The notes below the pieces were generated by a model, which did not search any database, was not told the DNA's origin, and worked only from the letters and a program-made list of their open reading frames with translations. A stretch of 64,000 nt of DNA. Source: Paralithodes platypus. Lineage: Eukaryota; Arthropoda; Malacostraca; Decapoda; Lithodidae. Positions 32,706 through 44,394 of the stretch are shown here, in pieces. The stretch lies in NCBI GenBank assembly GCA_032716605.1, contig CM064505.1, forward strand, positions 49,455,865 through 49,519,864, given 5' to 3'. Numbering within the stretch: the first letter of the stretch is position 1; each line of letters begins with the position of its first letter. The position numbers and the translations under genes are program-made.

Positions 32706-33462
32706 ACGTTCTGACGGCGGGTGGCGATGGTTTCTAATAGCACGCCGATACCCGCCGCCAGGGGCCCCACTTCACCTATGACCTACGTCATAAGCTGGCG
32801 CTCTCACATTGTGTCGTTTACCCCGTGTTGCTGTCGGCCCAGATTGTAAACGCACCGGCGGCTGCTAGTGTGTTTGTTATAGCACATAGCTGCCCGCCGC
32901 CAGTTGGCTTACTCAACTATGACCCATGTCATAGGTTAGCCCTCTGCACTGTAAACCTCTTCTCATGTTTTACAAGGGGCATGGGAGGAGGTGTTTCACA
33001 ACCTCTCAGGGGTAGGAATAAGGGGGGAGGCCGTGGCCTACTGTTTTTTCCTGCCCCGGGAGTATAGGATGTGTGAGGCTCTCTCTATATATCCTTATGA
33101 GCACTGATTCCTGGAAATGTTCTCTTTCCAGGCAACCCCCAGGACATCCTGCCACTGCGACGTTCCCGCCGGGGAGGGGAGCCTCTGTACTCATGCCCTT
33201 GTTCACAATCTGCTCAACTCCAACATGCTTTCTTGTACCGGTACCAGCGCATAGACTGTGTATCAGGTGTGTAAAATGCTTAGACAGAGCTTCTTTCATG
33301 TGGACATCTCGCACATGTCCAGTCTGTTCAGACCTTTTTGAGGAATGGCTCGCTGGCCAAGATACGTCTTGTTTGCTCACTCTAATTGAAATTAAGACCA
33401 AGTTTACGGTATATGCTTCTCGAGTAGCTAACATAGAATTATTATGTGATAATCCGGAATTG
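32706..33462. other. spacer between two MITEs
   Basis: No assigned gene. CACCTATGACCTACGTCATA and ACTATGACCCATGTCATAG (near 32775 and 32921), each followed by GTTTA or GTAAAC, suggest an older duplicated segment. Open frames on both strands at 33006-33495 have no domain. Confidence 0.4.
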
Positions 33463-33466
33463 TTAA

Positions 33467-33944
33467 CCCTCCAGCCCCGGCTACGCATTACATAAATATT
33501 GCCCGAAACCCGGGTGTTTTGGCCGAAAAACGTCTAGGCTAGGCTACCGTATCATTGTTATGCTGACTGCTTCCCGCATTCCCACGCATCCCAAAGCGTA
33601 GCTGTGTTATTTACCTGTAGAATGGCGTTAAGTAGAGCTCTCTAAGTCAACTGGTTGAGTTGTGATGATGATTTCAGTGGAGATAACTTACGGCAACAAC
33701 AGCCACTTTACAATACTTTTCGATACTTAACAATAACATACAGGCACACACGAACAAGCGACGCTCTCCTTCTTGTGGCCGGAGATGCGGGGCGTCGGTC
33801 CAGCCGGCTGTTGTTTACATGCGTCGGACCGACGCCTCGCACACCAAGCTCACAGGCTTTCAACCACTGATACAATGTTGTACCACCCGGGTTCCTGGGG
33901 GCAAAACATAATGGTACACACGTGTACCATCCGAGTTTGAAGGG
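33467..33944 (+). mobile_element. piggyBac-type MITE, copy b with a different 3' end
   Basis: TTAA at 33463-33466 and 33945-33948. The first ~400 bp match copy a closely. After TTTCAACCACTG the sequence switches to ATACAATGTTGTACC... and ends ATCCGAGTTTGAAGGG. The two 3' ends therefore define subfamilies or a recombinant. Confidence 0.82.
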
Positions 33945-33948
33945 TTAA

Positions 33949-34311
33949 GGGTGGTCAAGTTATATTCATTTGAACACATAGCTCCCCCGTCACAAAACCC
34001 CCCCAATACCCTTGTTGACCCTTGCGTCTCCCAATTCCTCCACAACATCGGCTCAGAGCTCCTCTCCCCACACCAAGAGGAGCCGCTCTGTGTCACCGGA
34101 ATGTCCTGGACCTGTCCACCCGGATTCACCGGCGGGCGCCTGCGGAGAATGGCCAGCTCAGAGTTTCTGCCGGACAAAATCCTCAAACTCTCTAGCCCAC
34201 CACGGAGTATTAAGATAACTGGATACATATCTTTCTGCCTCACACATCAGGGGTATCAGGAAAACCCTCTTTATATAACATACACATCCAACTTCACGAC
34301 ATTGCCCTACA
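33949..34311 (+). pseudogene. possible LINE ORF1 remnant
   Basis: A Ser/Pro-rich reading with H-T-K-R-S-R-S-V-S-P-E-C-P-G-P (about 34070-34120) upstream of the endonuclease of the poly(A)-tailed LINE. Several frames are open and none is complete. Assignment rests on position only. Confidence 0.3.
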
Positions 34312-35774
34312 TTGCTATCCTCTATCCATAAAACACTACTCTTCCCACTACATATCATACATGTAACACCATACACCTTACCCAATAAATATGGCAGTAC
34401 AATTGTTAAGAGCAAACCTGGTGGTCCCTCGGATATCCACCCCGGCAGGGTTGGGTCATTGACACAGGGCCCTCCCGGTCGTCATCATGCGACTGTGTCA
34501 AGAGCATTGCAACGTCCCAAAGCTGCTCGTCGGTGCAGCTTTTTCTTTAGCAATATAAGGGGACTTCACTCTAACATCAATTCTGTACACCAATTTCTTC
34601 AAGCAGAATCCCCTACTCTCCTTTTTTTGACAGAGACTCAAGTAACATCCACATCTGACACGTCTAGATTTAATTTTCCAGGTTATCAACTGCTCCAAAA
34701 TTTCAGACCTAAAGGAGATGTATGTTGCTTCGCAAAATCTGAAATTGCCCTGGAGGAGGTTACTAGTTTCAATTGTCCCTATTTTGATTATTCTATATAC
34801 AAATTAATTTCTGCTGGTAAATTTAAATACATATGTTGCATCTACCATTCCCCAAATACTCCTCCAGAGCAAAGTCTTTTTGATTCTCTGTCCTCACAAC
34901 TCAGTGTCCTCAACTTAAATGCTTCTTCTGAAATCACTGTGTTGGGTGATTTTAATGTCCATAATGTTGAATGGCTCACTCATTCAGCCAGGACTGATGA
35001 TGCTGGTCTTGAATGTGAGCTATTTGCAGACTCATTTAATCTCACTCAACTAGTCAACCAACCCACCCGTGTACCAGATAATCCTAATCATAATTCCCAC
35101 CTACTGGACTTATTTTTAACAACCAATTCAGAAAATTATGACGTTGAAGTGAGGTCCCCGCTTGGATCTTCTGATCACTGTCTGATACAGGCCACCTGTC
35201 TATCAGCTACCACACCTTCCCACTCTGAACCTGGTTTGGTGACTAAATGGCATTACGATAGGGCAGACTGGGAGGGTCTTCAAGGTTTCTTTATTGATAT
35301 TCCCTGGACCTCTTTCTTTTCTAATGATGCACACTCCACCTTGAGCCACATACAAGATTTTGTAAAAATTGGAATGGAAACTTTTATTCCTCATCAAAGT
35401 ACAGTAAAAGATCTAATTCACCTAAATGGTTTGACCATAATTGTGCTAGAGTAACTGAACAAAAAGCAATAGCCTACAATGCATACACAAGATCAAAAAC
35501 ACATGAAGCCTTTAATTACTTTAGAAACATCAGAAATCATGCCAAAACTGTATTAAACCTAACTAAATCAAACTTTCTCCACAAGCAGGCAAATAAACTT
35601 CTAAATAATCCAAATGATAACAAAATATTTTGGTCTACTCTTAACTCATTTAAATCCAACTTCACTACTGCTTCATCCATTCCACCATTAAAATCTCCGA
35701 CTGGCAATCTTGTAAGTGACCCACGAGGTAAAGCTAATCTTCTTGCGGATATTTTCTCCACCAACTCAACCTTA
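34312..35774 (+). pseudogene. Jockey-like LINE endonuclease region
   Basis: APE endonuclease motifs in order: S-N-I-R-G-L-H-S-N, L-T-E-T-Q, I-Y-H-S-P-N, L-G-D-F-N-V-H, L-L-D-L-F-L-T and S-S-D-H-C. A frameshift near 35409 moves the linker to another frame (S-P-K-W-F-D-H-N-C-A-R through L-A-D-I-F-S-T-N-S-T-L-D), which is cut at about 35775 by an AT-rich insertion. The element resumes with the RT at 37131. Confidence 0.85.
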
Positions 35775-35775
35775 G

Positions 35776-37130
35776 ATTAATTGCAGACTTATTCTTGCTT
35801 GCTTTAGAATTTAAATATATAAAAGACTTAGTTGACAGTAGCAAGAAAAATAAAATTCCAGAAAAATTAGCACTTGCTAAACTGTTAAGTAATAATAGTA
35901 GATATATTGATGATATTCTTGTTTGCAATTTGTTAAATTTTAATCAAGTTGCTAAACTTATTTACCCTAATTCTATTCCCCTCACACAATGTAACGTAAA
36001 TTATAAAGTTGAAAATTTTCTTGATATAAATATAGAGATTGTTAATGAACAGTGCATACTTAAAGTATATCACAAAGTTGATGATTTTAATTTTAACGTA
36101 ATAAACTTTCCTTTCCCTAGTAGTAATATCGATAGTAAAATCACTTATAATTGTTTTTATTCCCAATTAATAAGATTTTGTAAAATCTGCACTAAAGTAG
36201 ATGACTTTTGGGCTAGAGCTAGGTTACTATACAGACTCTTAGTGGACAGAGGTTTTGAGGCAAGTAAATTGTTCCATAAATTTAATCTTTTTAGGGTCAA
36301 TTATTGTGACTGTATTCTAAAATTTGACATCAATAATTTTAATCAAGCATTTTTAACTTGAAGTTTCTTGTATAACCTCTGCTTACTTTTTGTCTGTATT
36401 TATTGTTTATCTTTTTCTTTTTCTATTATTATTATTATTATTAATATTGATGATTTTTTAAATTTATTGTTCTTGTTAAAAGAGTACTCTTTGTTTAAAT
36501 CTGTTGTTACTTCATATTTTGCAATTATTTCTCTTTATATTATATGAATTCATTGTCGATAGTATCAATTGCTTACTTTTGCGATTTCCTTAGTTTATTT
36601 GTGCTATAAATGTAGGTTATTTGTAGGGTAGTTATTGATAGGGGTCACTTGAGGCATGCTATGCTTACAGGTACCTACCCGATAGCACTATCGTTAGTGA
36701 GTGCTGTACTGTATTTTATATATTATTTTGTAATAGTATAGATATCTTATCAATATTTGTATTTTTTACTATTGTTAATGTCTTGTCATGTTGCAAATTT
36801 GATTTTAAATAATATTTTGACATTTAACATGTAGTTTCTTTATTCATGCAGAGTTTAGTAAAATTTGCCAGAACGTCCCGGACTTCCCAAACTTGACTAC
36901 TTCCTTTAACGTGACGATAGTGCGTTGTTATATGTGCGATTGGTTTGCTTGGGAAACAGATTAACTTGCTCATGTAGTGATGTACACCCTATGTGGTGGA
37001 TTGTGTTCTTTTATTTAATAATTTTCATTTTAGTAAGCGTTGTTTCCACATAGCGATTTTGATAATTTAATTTGACTTTATATTGTCCTTGTCCCAATTT
37101 TGGTTTGTTTAGTTTGCAAGTTTTACATTT
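35776..37130 (+). mobile_element. AT-rich retroelement fragment inserted in a LINE
   Basis: This ~1.35 kb is conspicuously AT-rich and separates two parts of one LINE that read continuously without it (D-I-F-S-T-N-S-T-L-D | E-I-N-Q-D-V-P-V). It carries an RT C-terminal fragment at 35795-36361 and ~760 bp of non-coding sequence with a (TTA)n run near 36426. Exact ends and a target duplication are not clear. Confidence 0.7.
35795..36361 (+). pseudogene. RT fragment with Y-I-D-D motif, possibly Penelope-like
   Basis: 188 codons. R-Y-I-D-D-I-L-V-C-N contains the RT catalytic pair, followed by L-I-Y-P-N-S-I-P-L, F-L-D-I-N-I-E-I, V-D-D-F-N-F-N-V-I-N-F-P, Y-S-Q-L-I-R-F-C-K-I-C and R-L-L-V-D-R-G-F. 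This order is known from a widespread invertebrate RT group often annotated only as RT-domain protein; I suspect a Penelope-like relationship. Fingers and motif A are missing. The codons are far more AT-rich than those of the host LINE. Confidence 0.6.
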
Positions 37131-38741
37131 TAATGAAATAAATCAAGATGTCCCTGTACTTAATTTTAATTCGCCTGAAATTCCCTCACTTAAGATCCAC
37201 ACCAGACATGTCAAAACTATTTTGCAGAATCTCTCAGTAGATAAGGCTCCTGGTCCAGATGAAATTCCTCCAATAGTACTTAAGAATTGCTCCTTGGTGC
37301 TCGCTTCTGTATTGGCAAAAAATTTCCGTCTGTGTACTCATACCTCATGCTTCCCAGTACCCTGGAAAGAAGCAAACATCCATCCAGTTCCTAAAAAAGG
37401 TGCCTCTTCAGATCCATCAAACTACAGACCAATAGCTATAACTTCCACTCTTGGTAAAGTCTTTGAAATTATATTAAATAATCACATAATTAAGCATCTT
37501 GAGAATAATAAATTAATCAGTGATAGGCAATATGGTTTTAGACGATGTCGATCAACTGCAGACATGCTTTGCCTTCTTACGCATCAAATCAACCAAGCTA
37601 CAGACCAACATGGTGAAACACATACAATAGCACTGGATATATCAAAGGCATTTGATAGAGTCTGGCATCAATCCTTATTGTCGAAGATGTCACACTACGG
37701 CCTTGCATCATTAGTTCCACTAATTTCTTCTTATCTTCATAACAGAAAAATATGTGTAATGGTAGATGGCCTTTATTCTCAATTTCACTCAATAAATGCT
37801 GGTGTTCCCCAGGGATCAGTTTTGGCCCCAATTCTGTTCCTCATTCATATCAATGATCTCATATCTACCACTCATAATCCAATACATTCCTATGCAGATG
37901 ACTCAACACTCCACAGTTCCTTCACATTTACCAATTCTTTCACCCAACCCGATCTTATAAATTCAAAAATAAACACTGCAATTTCTCTGAACCAGGACCT
38001 TTCTAGAATTAATGGATGGGGACAAAAGAATCTAGTTTCCTTTAATGCACAGAAAACCAAGTACATTCAATTTTCTAACCAACAGAATCTCACTGACTCC
38101 CATATATTTTTAATGATGTAAATATTCCCACTTCCCCTAGTATTGACATTCTCAGTGTAACATTAACTACTAACTTGAGCTGGACACATTATGTTAGAGG
38201 CATTGCTAAGAATGCCTCTAAAAAACTGGGACTCCTGTACAGAGTTCGAGAATTCTTCACTGACGAGCAGTTGGCCGTGATATATAAAAGTCATGTGCGT
38301 TCTCAGATGGATTACTGTTCACCTCTGTGGGGTGGAAGTGGAGTGGTTGCATTGAGGCAGTTGGACAAAATTCAAAATAAAGCTATTAGATTAATCAATA
38401 ACCCTGCAATCACACAGGACCTTCCTACATTATCCATACGAAGAAACGTTGCATCCCTTGCATTATTCTACAGATATTTTCACAGCAATTGTTCCGAGGA
38501 ACTTGCTTCAATTGTGCCGCCTCTCCACATCTTTCCCCGTAGAACTAGGGCAGCTGAGAGCGCCCATGAATTTACACTTTCTCCTCCACAATGCAGAACT
38601 TCTGCTTATCAGAATTCATTTATCCCCAGAGCTACTACTCTTTGGAATTCACTTCCCTCGAATTGCTTTCCACAAACTTACAATCTACAAATGTTTAAAT
38701 CCAGTTGTTACAAACATTTTATGAATGGAGGATGCCTTTAG
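37131..38741 (+). pseudogene. Jockey-like LINE reverse transcriptase
   Basis: RT motifs in order: [47 protein letters not shown] and H-S-Y-A-D-D-S-T-L. A stop/frameshift near 38120 precedes the C-terminal part (38175-38741: L-S-W-T-H-Y-V-R, M-D-Y-C-S-P-L-W-G-G, L-W-N-S-L-P). A poly(A) tail at 38800-38820 marks the 3' end, typical of the Jockey clade. Confidence 0.87.
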
Positions 38742-38799
38742 GTACATGGACCTTTTTGTTTTGTCTGTGTTTTTCCTTCCTCCGTTCATTGTCTCTTAT

Positions 38800-38820
38800 A
38801 AAAAAAAAAAAAAAAAAAAA
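38800..38820 (+). repeat. poly(A) tail of the Jockey-like LINE
   Basis: A 21-A run follows the 3' untranslated region about 60 bp after the stop codon of the RT C-terminus. Confidence 0.85.
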
Positions 38821-39004
38821 TAGAGAGATCCCTGCTTTTTCACAAATAGATCTTACGGTGACACGGCCAGTGGCTCCGGCGCCCGCCTCGGGAACGCCGG
38901 GGTTTTTCCCCGGCCTCCTCGGGGCGGATGCCGGCCACCCCCAAGCTGCCACCAGAATAAGGAAATCTGTACAAGTTAGGCTCCAGGGTTCAAAACTAGT
39001 TTAA

Positions 39005-40568
39005 ACTAACAGACACATTCCTAAGGACGATAGGGCTCATAATCCTACTCAGTCTCCTTGTTCCTCTAAATCAGACACGTTTACGACCACTAAGCCTTAC
39101 GCGGCAGCCCATCCACCATCTAGGGTACAGCCAGGGTTCGCTTCCGTCCCCAGTAACACAGGGTCTCAGCCTAAGGAGGCCGCTCAGGAACCACCGACGC
39201 CGCGTGACCAAGAGTCACCGGCCATTAGTTCGAGCCAACCATCCACAGCTAGTAGCAGTCAGGCACTAGATCTCAGTTCTAGTTCACACACAGCAAATCT
39301 AATACAAACAGACCAACAAGTTAGGCCCCCAAAACATCCTAAACCCCCTCGTTTTACGACTGAACAACTAAATGACTTGTTACAGAAGGTGATCCGTCAG
39401 TGTGCTATAAAACGCGGCTTAACCCCCACTCAGGCACTGGGACCACCTATGAGTTTACCTATGCCTCACCCTACTCAGGTCAATGAAGGAATTCCCCATC
39501 AGTCTACCTCCTCCGCCGGGACAGAGACTGAACGAGTAATCATCCGCCCGTTGACTACGGGCCCTACGCCGGTTATTCCAGTAATCCCTCTCACTACAGT
39601 AAAGGAGATTTGGCCTCAGACCTTAGGTGCTACCCCAGGTTCGTTGCCGGAACAAATAGTAGTCCGCCCTTTGTCCCCGACTCAAACCCCAGTGTTAATG
39701 AACCCAGAGTTCACAGATGTTGTGCAGTCCTCTAACGTAACTCCCCCTTCCGCCGGTCGGCCCACTCAGGGATTGCCGGCGGATGATTTACTTGCCTCTA
39801 CCTCCCATAGGTCCCCCTACACTAGAATTGACACTAGTTTGGTTTCCCGGCCTAACGGCCTACGACAGGATAGTTCTATCGGTTCCGATGACACTCAACC
39901 ATATATGTCCCCTTCTTTAGCCAGTAACCAACGGTCCGGTAGTCCGCCGGATCCTACTTTTCCCCCAACCCCGCACTCCTCTGCTATGCACCCCCCAGTT
40001 TTACCGCAATTACTTACACAATCCAAAGTCCCAAAAGCACCGGGAAGGCTCTGGCTTCCGGTGACAGCTTTGTCAAAATGGGAAGGGCATAAGTCGACAC
40101 AAGGGGAGGTCCCAGTGCCGGTGGAGTGGGCAATAGAAGTCAACAGACGACAGGTCTTTAGAGCAAAAAATGCTCAGGGTAAAGTGTTACAGGTCCCTAT
40201 CTATGCTAAACCTGATCCTGCTAGTTATCGGTATTTTGTATATAATCCTGGCCAACTGACTCCCTTTCTGCTGGATACCCCGGTCCAGGACCCTCCTTAC
40301 CCAGACACCCCTCTTTGCCCTGATTGTAATGAACGTTGTGGCATTAATGGATGTCATTCTCTTTATCAGTGGAGAGAGCCTTCTCTCAAGTTTAACAGAT
40401 GTGGTCCCCACCGAGACCAGAGGGAGCTGAATCTGGGTGAGGTGGGCGATGGCCCATGCGTAACGTGGGATCGGGAACTTCAGCAATTTGCGATAGATAT
40501 TACATCCAACCCTTGTCCCCAGTTCCACCTCCCCCCATTACCGAGTTTTACTGGCTGCATCAACAACC
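39005..40568 (+). pseudogene. unrecognised protein, N-terminal part (interrupted)
   Basis: Open from 39005 (first Met at 39377). It is Pro/Ser/Thr-rich for ~300 residues, then folded-looking: W-L-P-V-T-A-L-S-K-W-E-G, Q-V-P-I-Y-A-K-P-D-P-A-S-Y-R-Y-F-V-Y and a cysteine cluster C-P-D-C-N-E-R-C-G-I-N-G-C-H that could bind zinc. The frame is split at 40568 by a LINE with a 10-bp target duplication and resumes at 41202. I do not recognise the family. A gag-like or other ORF of a mobile element, or a degraded host gene, are all possible. Confidence 0.5.
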
Positions 40569-41191
40569 TGCATCAAGTATCTGGGCAGTGTGTTGAGTAA
40601 AGATGGGACTATGGATGAAGAGGTGCGGGAGAGGGTACAACAGGGGAAGAGGGTTGTAGGAACGCTAAAAGCAGTAACAAGAAATAGGGTGGTCAGTATG
40701 GAAGTGAAGAAGTCCTTGCATGACAGTGTGGTAATCCCGACACTGACTTACGGAAGCGAAGCATGGACGTTGGTTGAGAGACTCAGACCAAGAGTGAGAG
40801 CAGTGGAAATGAATTACTTAAGGAGTGCGTGCGGAGTTACATGGAGGGATAGACAGACTAATGAGGAAGTAAGAAGGAGGTGTGGTGTGGAGGTAGATGT
40901 GCTGGAAAGTGTGAAAAGGAACAACTTGAGATGGTTCGGCCATATGGAACGTATGGAAAGCGAGAGAATGACTAAGAGGGTGTATGAGAGCGAGGTGGAG
41001 GGACAGAGGGGGAGAGGTAGACCGAATATGAGGTGGAAGGATGGAGTGAGGAAGTACATGAACGAAGGTGGTGCTGGTTGGGGGGAGGGGCGTCGACTGA
41101 CTGGGGACAGAGGTGCATGGGGGCGGTTCGTTCGTGGCCACCCCTTCGGGGATCACGGCGTCAGGCAATAGATAGATAGATAGATAGATAG
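40569..41191 (+). mobile_element. (GATA)n-tailed LINE, 5'-truncated, with target duplication
   Basis: ATCAACAACC is present at 40559-40568 and again at 41192-41201, right after the (GATA)n tail: a 10-bp target-site duplication. The body encodes the C-terminal RT piece (L-S-K-D-G-T-M-D-E-E-V ... F-G-D-H-G-V-R-Q), nearly identical to 10438-11048 and 56742-57186. It is a 5'-truncated recent insertion splitting the unknown protein. Confidence 0.92.
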
Positions 41192-41201
41192 ATCAACAAC
41201 C

Positions 41202-41668
41202 GGGTGGGGTCCCGCTACCTATTTTTTATTTCCTCATAGCCCCTCAGTTAACAGCAGAGGATTTTCCCTTGCCCTTTATTGCTCCGGAACCTATTGAACT
41301 CCAACGGGAATTTCTGGTAAGAGATAATGCCCACAGAAAGTTTATTAGTTTCCTGTTAACTAGGGATACAGACCTGGCTATAGCTAGACCCATGCCAGAC
41401 CCCCCCACGGCGGAAGGAGGAATTAGTCAAAGCTTTTCAACAGTATCTCCTCCCTTCCCCGGCTCGAACTATCACAGAGATCCGAGCAGCCTTATTTGAG
41501 GCAGTCAGATCACGACAGCTACTCAGACTCGGTATGGCTAAGGGATTACCTAAGAATGCTTATAATAGAATTTTGATCTCTCCGGTCTTGACCGCAAAGC
41601 TTTTTGATGACCAGACAGAGAGAGATGTTAAGGTGATGTTTAAATTTAATGTAGAGACCCCGCAATAA
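41202..41668 (+). pseudogene. unrecognised protein, C-terminal part
   Basis: After the LINE, coding continues in shifted frames. The first part reads L-T-A-E-D-F-P-L-P-F-I-A-P-E-P-I-E-L-Q-R-E-F. After a frame change near 41425 come L-V-K-A-F-Q-Q-Y-L, E-I-R-A-A-L-F-E-A-V-R-S-R-Q and V-M-F-K-F-N-V-E-T-P-Q, ending at TAA 41666-41668. The composition is that of a real helical protein. At least two frameshifts besides the LINE make this copy inactive. Confidence 0.45.
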
Positions 41669-42382
41669 GTCTCCCCAAATGGCGCAGCTGCCGGCGGACG
41701 GTTGGTCAACGCCCCAGCTACGAGATTTTTTTTAGAGTGCTTTTCTGACTTGTAGTAGCAGTCTTTTTCTACTACCCTACATCCTCCTCTCTCCCTCAGC
41801 CGTGCTAGTGCAATAGGGTTCCGAGGTTGGATTTAGTGTTAGTTCCCAAGGGTTGGCAGAGCCACCTTATGTCTTCTGCACGACCGGACTGCACCAGTAC
41901 ACGCAAGCACTCGCCGGAAAACCGAGTCGCGAAGCTCTGCCTCACCCGGCGCTGCGTACAGAATGATATAACCTTCTGGATATGGGATGGGATATATCGT
42001 GGATTCACGATAGTCAGTGGTATAACCTACATTTTCTATGTATCATACCCTAGATACAGTTTGTACAGTATGTAAGCTTAATAAGTTAGATAAGGCCTAT
42101 TATACGAAAGTATAGTATTTAAGTGTCTTTAGGAATGCATATATGATTTATCATATAAACCATGCTGTAATATTATGAAAGCGGTGCGATATTTACCGCT
42201 AGATATCCGCTACTAACTTAGCAGTAGCCGCTAGATTCGTACCGTAAGACGATGACGTCTTGGATTGTGGCGCACCGCGTCAGAGCACTTTTATACTTCA
42301 TCCAAGCAACAACTCCACTCTTTAGTTCGCCGCGATCCTGGTTCCGGTTTCATCTAGCTCTCATCATTAACTTAAACTCAAC
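41669..42382. other. spacer, nothing recognised
   Basis: AT-rich after 41960. It contains TACAGT motifs near 42054-42070 without a partner and no coding signal. Confidence 0.35.
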
Positions 42383-43172
42383 TATCATTATCACCACCAA
42401 AACCAGACTCACCCCAGCCACAAACACACATACACCAATTATAAAAGAGCTAACTGGGAAGCATTCACAAATGAGACAGAACAACACTTCACAACTCTAA
42501 ACAGTACACCCATCACTAACATCAACAATGCTGTACACATACTCAATAAAACTATCCAAAACGCTGGCAAGAAACACATTCCAAGAGGTAACAGAAAAAG
42601 ACACAACCCCAACTTCACACCAGAAATTCAAAACCGTCATCAGACAACGCGACATACTGAAACACTCCCCAGCACCCCACACACAAGACATCACACAACA
42701 AATCCAAGCACTCAACACCCAAACAAACAACAAAATACAAGAACAACAAAAACTAAATTGGAATAACTTCCTACAAACACTTGATCACAAAACAAACCCA
42801 AAAAAACTCTACAAAACACTAAACAGCATCACACTTTCCAACAGCAACACAACACAATCACATGCTGCAATCACAACAACAGACTCTACTCCTTCATGTA
42901 AACAACAAGCAAACACTCTCATCAATCACTTCTCACATGTCAGCCACCTAAAACCTCACAAAGACGACCGACGTGTCATCCGACGTAAGAGACAATTCCC
43001 CACAGACCCTGACTATACACCCTTCATAAATCACCAGACAAAGCATATCATCAACAATCTCAAGCACTCACCCGCTTGTGGCCTAGACAACATAAGCAAC
43101 ATACACCTCAGACACCTGGGACCACGAGGCATACATGCACTCACTAACATATCAAACTACAGTTATTCACTG
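42383..43172 (+). pseudogene. (AAC)n-family LINE, copy A, upstream segment
   Basis: From TCATTATCACCACCAAAACC onward it matches the end of the endonuclease region and the linker to RT of the full copy (45083-45870): L-Y-K-T-L-N-S-I-T-L-S-N-S-N and S-P-A-C-G-L-D-N-I-S-N. It stops at ACAGTTATTCAC. The downstream half of the same copy resumes at 47561, so a 4.4-kb block lies inside copy A. Confidence 0.85.
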
Positions 43173-43573
43173 GTGATGGGCTGGTCTATCAGAGTGAGAA
43201 CTGAGCAATCTCTGCCATACCCATAGCTTACTCTGACTGTTCCTTTTACTTTTATATTTTCTAGATCTCAAGTGACGGCGTCTCTTCCGTGGATTGACCT
43301 CCCAGTCTACCTAGATTGGAAGCCAAAGCGTCACATTTTTTCCTTTGCCCCTCAACTTTCTCTTCATAATTGCTGAGGGGCACAGGGCCCTGGGTGGGGC
43401 TTTGGTTTCCCGGGCGTTTCCGCACCCTCCTCAGCTCCCCGCCATGGAGTGGCTTCGGTCACCCAGGCTTTATTGTGGTCGGCAGTGAGGGTTCTGTGGG
43501 GGCGCACGGTTATGGCCTTGGCCTTGCTCGGGGCCTTGGGGCTGTTCGGCCAGGCAGCTTGGGGAACAACAAC
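43173..43573 (+). mobile_element. internally deleted (AAC)n-family LINE
   Basis: About 400 bp. It has a 5'-UTR-like segment (GAGTGGCTTCGGTC, also in the full copy near 43805) and then the last ~75 bp of the family (GGGCTGTTCGGCCAGGCAGC, GGGAACAACAAC). It is flanked by an 18-bp direct repeat AACTACAGTTATTCACTG at 43155-43172 and 43574-43591. It lacks all coding sequence, so it must have been moved by a full-length relative. Confidence 0.75.
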
Positions 43574-43591
43574 AACTACAGTTATTCACTG

Positions 43592-44394
43592 ATGTGGCGG
43601 CGTCTGGTCCTGATGTGGCGGCGTCTACGCCGTGGTACCACCTCCCGGAGCTGCCAACCGCGGATGGCTGCCGACCCTCCGCGGCCGGAGACAAGATCAA
43701 TCGACCAGTGGAGGACAACCGGATGCCGGCCGCGGGGAGCAGTTTCGGGAGCCAAACCGTCACAACTATCCCCTGCCCCCCCCCCCTGGGGGCACGGGTC
43801 CTTGGAGTGGCTTCGGTCGCACCGGGAATTTCCACACCTCTCACACCACACACACACATCACACAGTTTTTCCTACACCGAGAAATGACTCTCCGGCTGT
43901 CATTTCTCGAAGACTTCTTCTAGCCGGAGACATGAGAGCAACCCAGGACCCACGTACACATACATATGTCCAACTTGCTCAAAACCCATCACTTCGAGTC
44001 GCCACACTAAGGGTTCAGTTCTCTGCAATTCATGCAGGAACTGGCCCCACTTCACCTGTACAACACTTGCCTCCAAGAAACACTACACGAACACCTGGAC
44101 CTGTTCCTCATGCCCCTCCCTCTCCCAGTCAAATCCCTCGCCTAAAACCCGTCCACCTCTCCTCCCCAACCCACCTAGCCTTCCCATATCATCCACTCCC
44201 CCCCTAAAACCCGTCCACCTCTCCTCCCTAACCCACCTAACTTTCCCATACCATCCACATCCTCAACTCAACACACCACACCCCATCCTAATCCATTCCA
44301 ACCCCCATCTCCTGCTCCCCAATCCCCACCCCCACCTCACCCATCCCAACCTCCAGCCCCTCCCTCACCCCCACCCCATCCTCGTGCAGCAGCA
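43592..44394 (+). mobile_element. 5' region of the full (AAC)n-family LINE
   Basis: It begins with a duplicated TGATGTGGCGGCGTCT (about 43590 and 43610). A GC-rich stretch and then a C/A-rich, proline-coding tract lead to the endonuclease at about 44395. An ORF1 is not identifiable; the C-rich stretch 44040-44395 is open in several frames. Confidence 0.55.

Noticed and set aside
32407..32781. Open frames inside the piggyBac-type MITEs (also 33655-33870 and 50729-50969)
   Set aside because: The same short frame recurs in each MITE, has no domain and no transposase motif, and is broken differently in each copy; it is repeat-derived.
34012..34218. Arginine/serine-rich peptide as a host SR protein
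   Set aside because: Too short, no RRM, and positioned directly before a LINE endonuclease; more likely an ORF1 relic.
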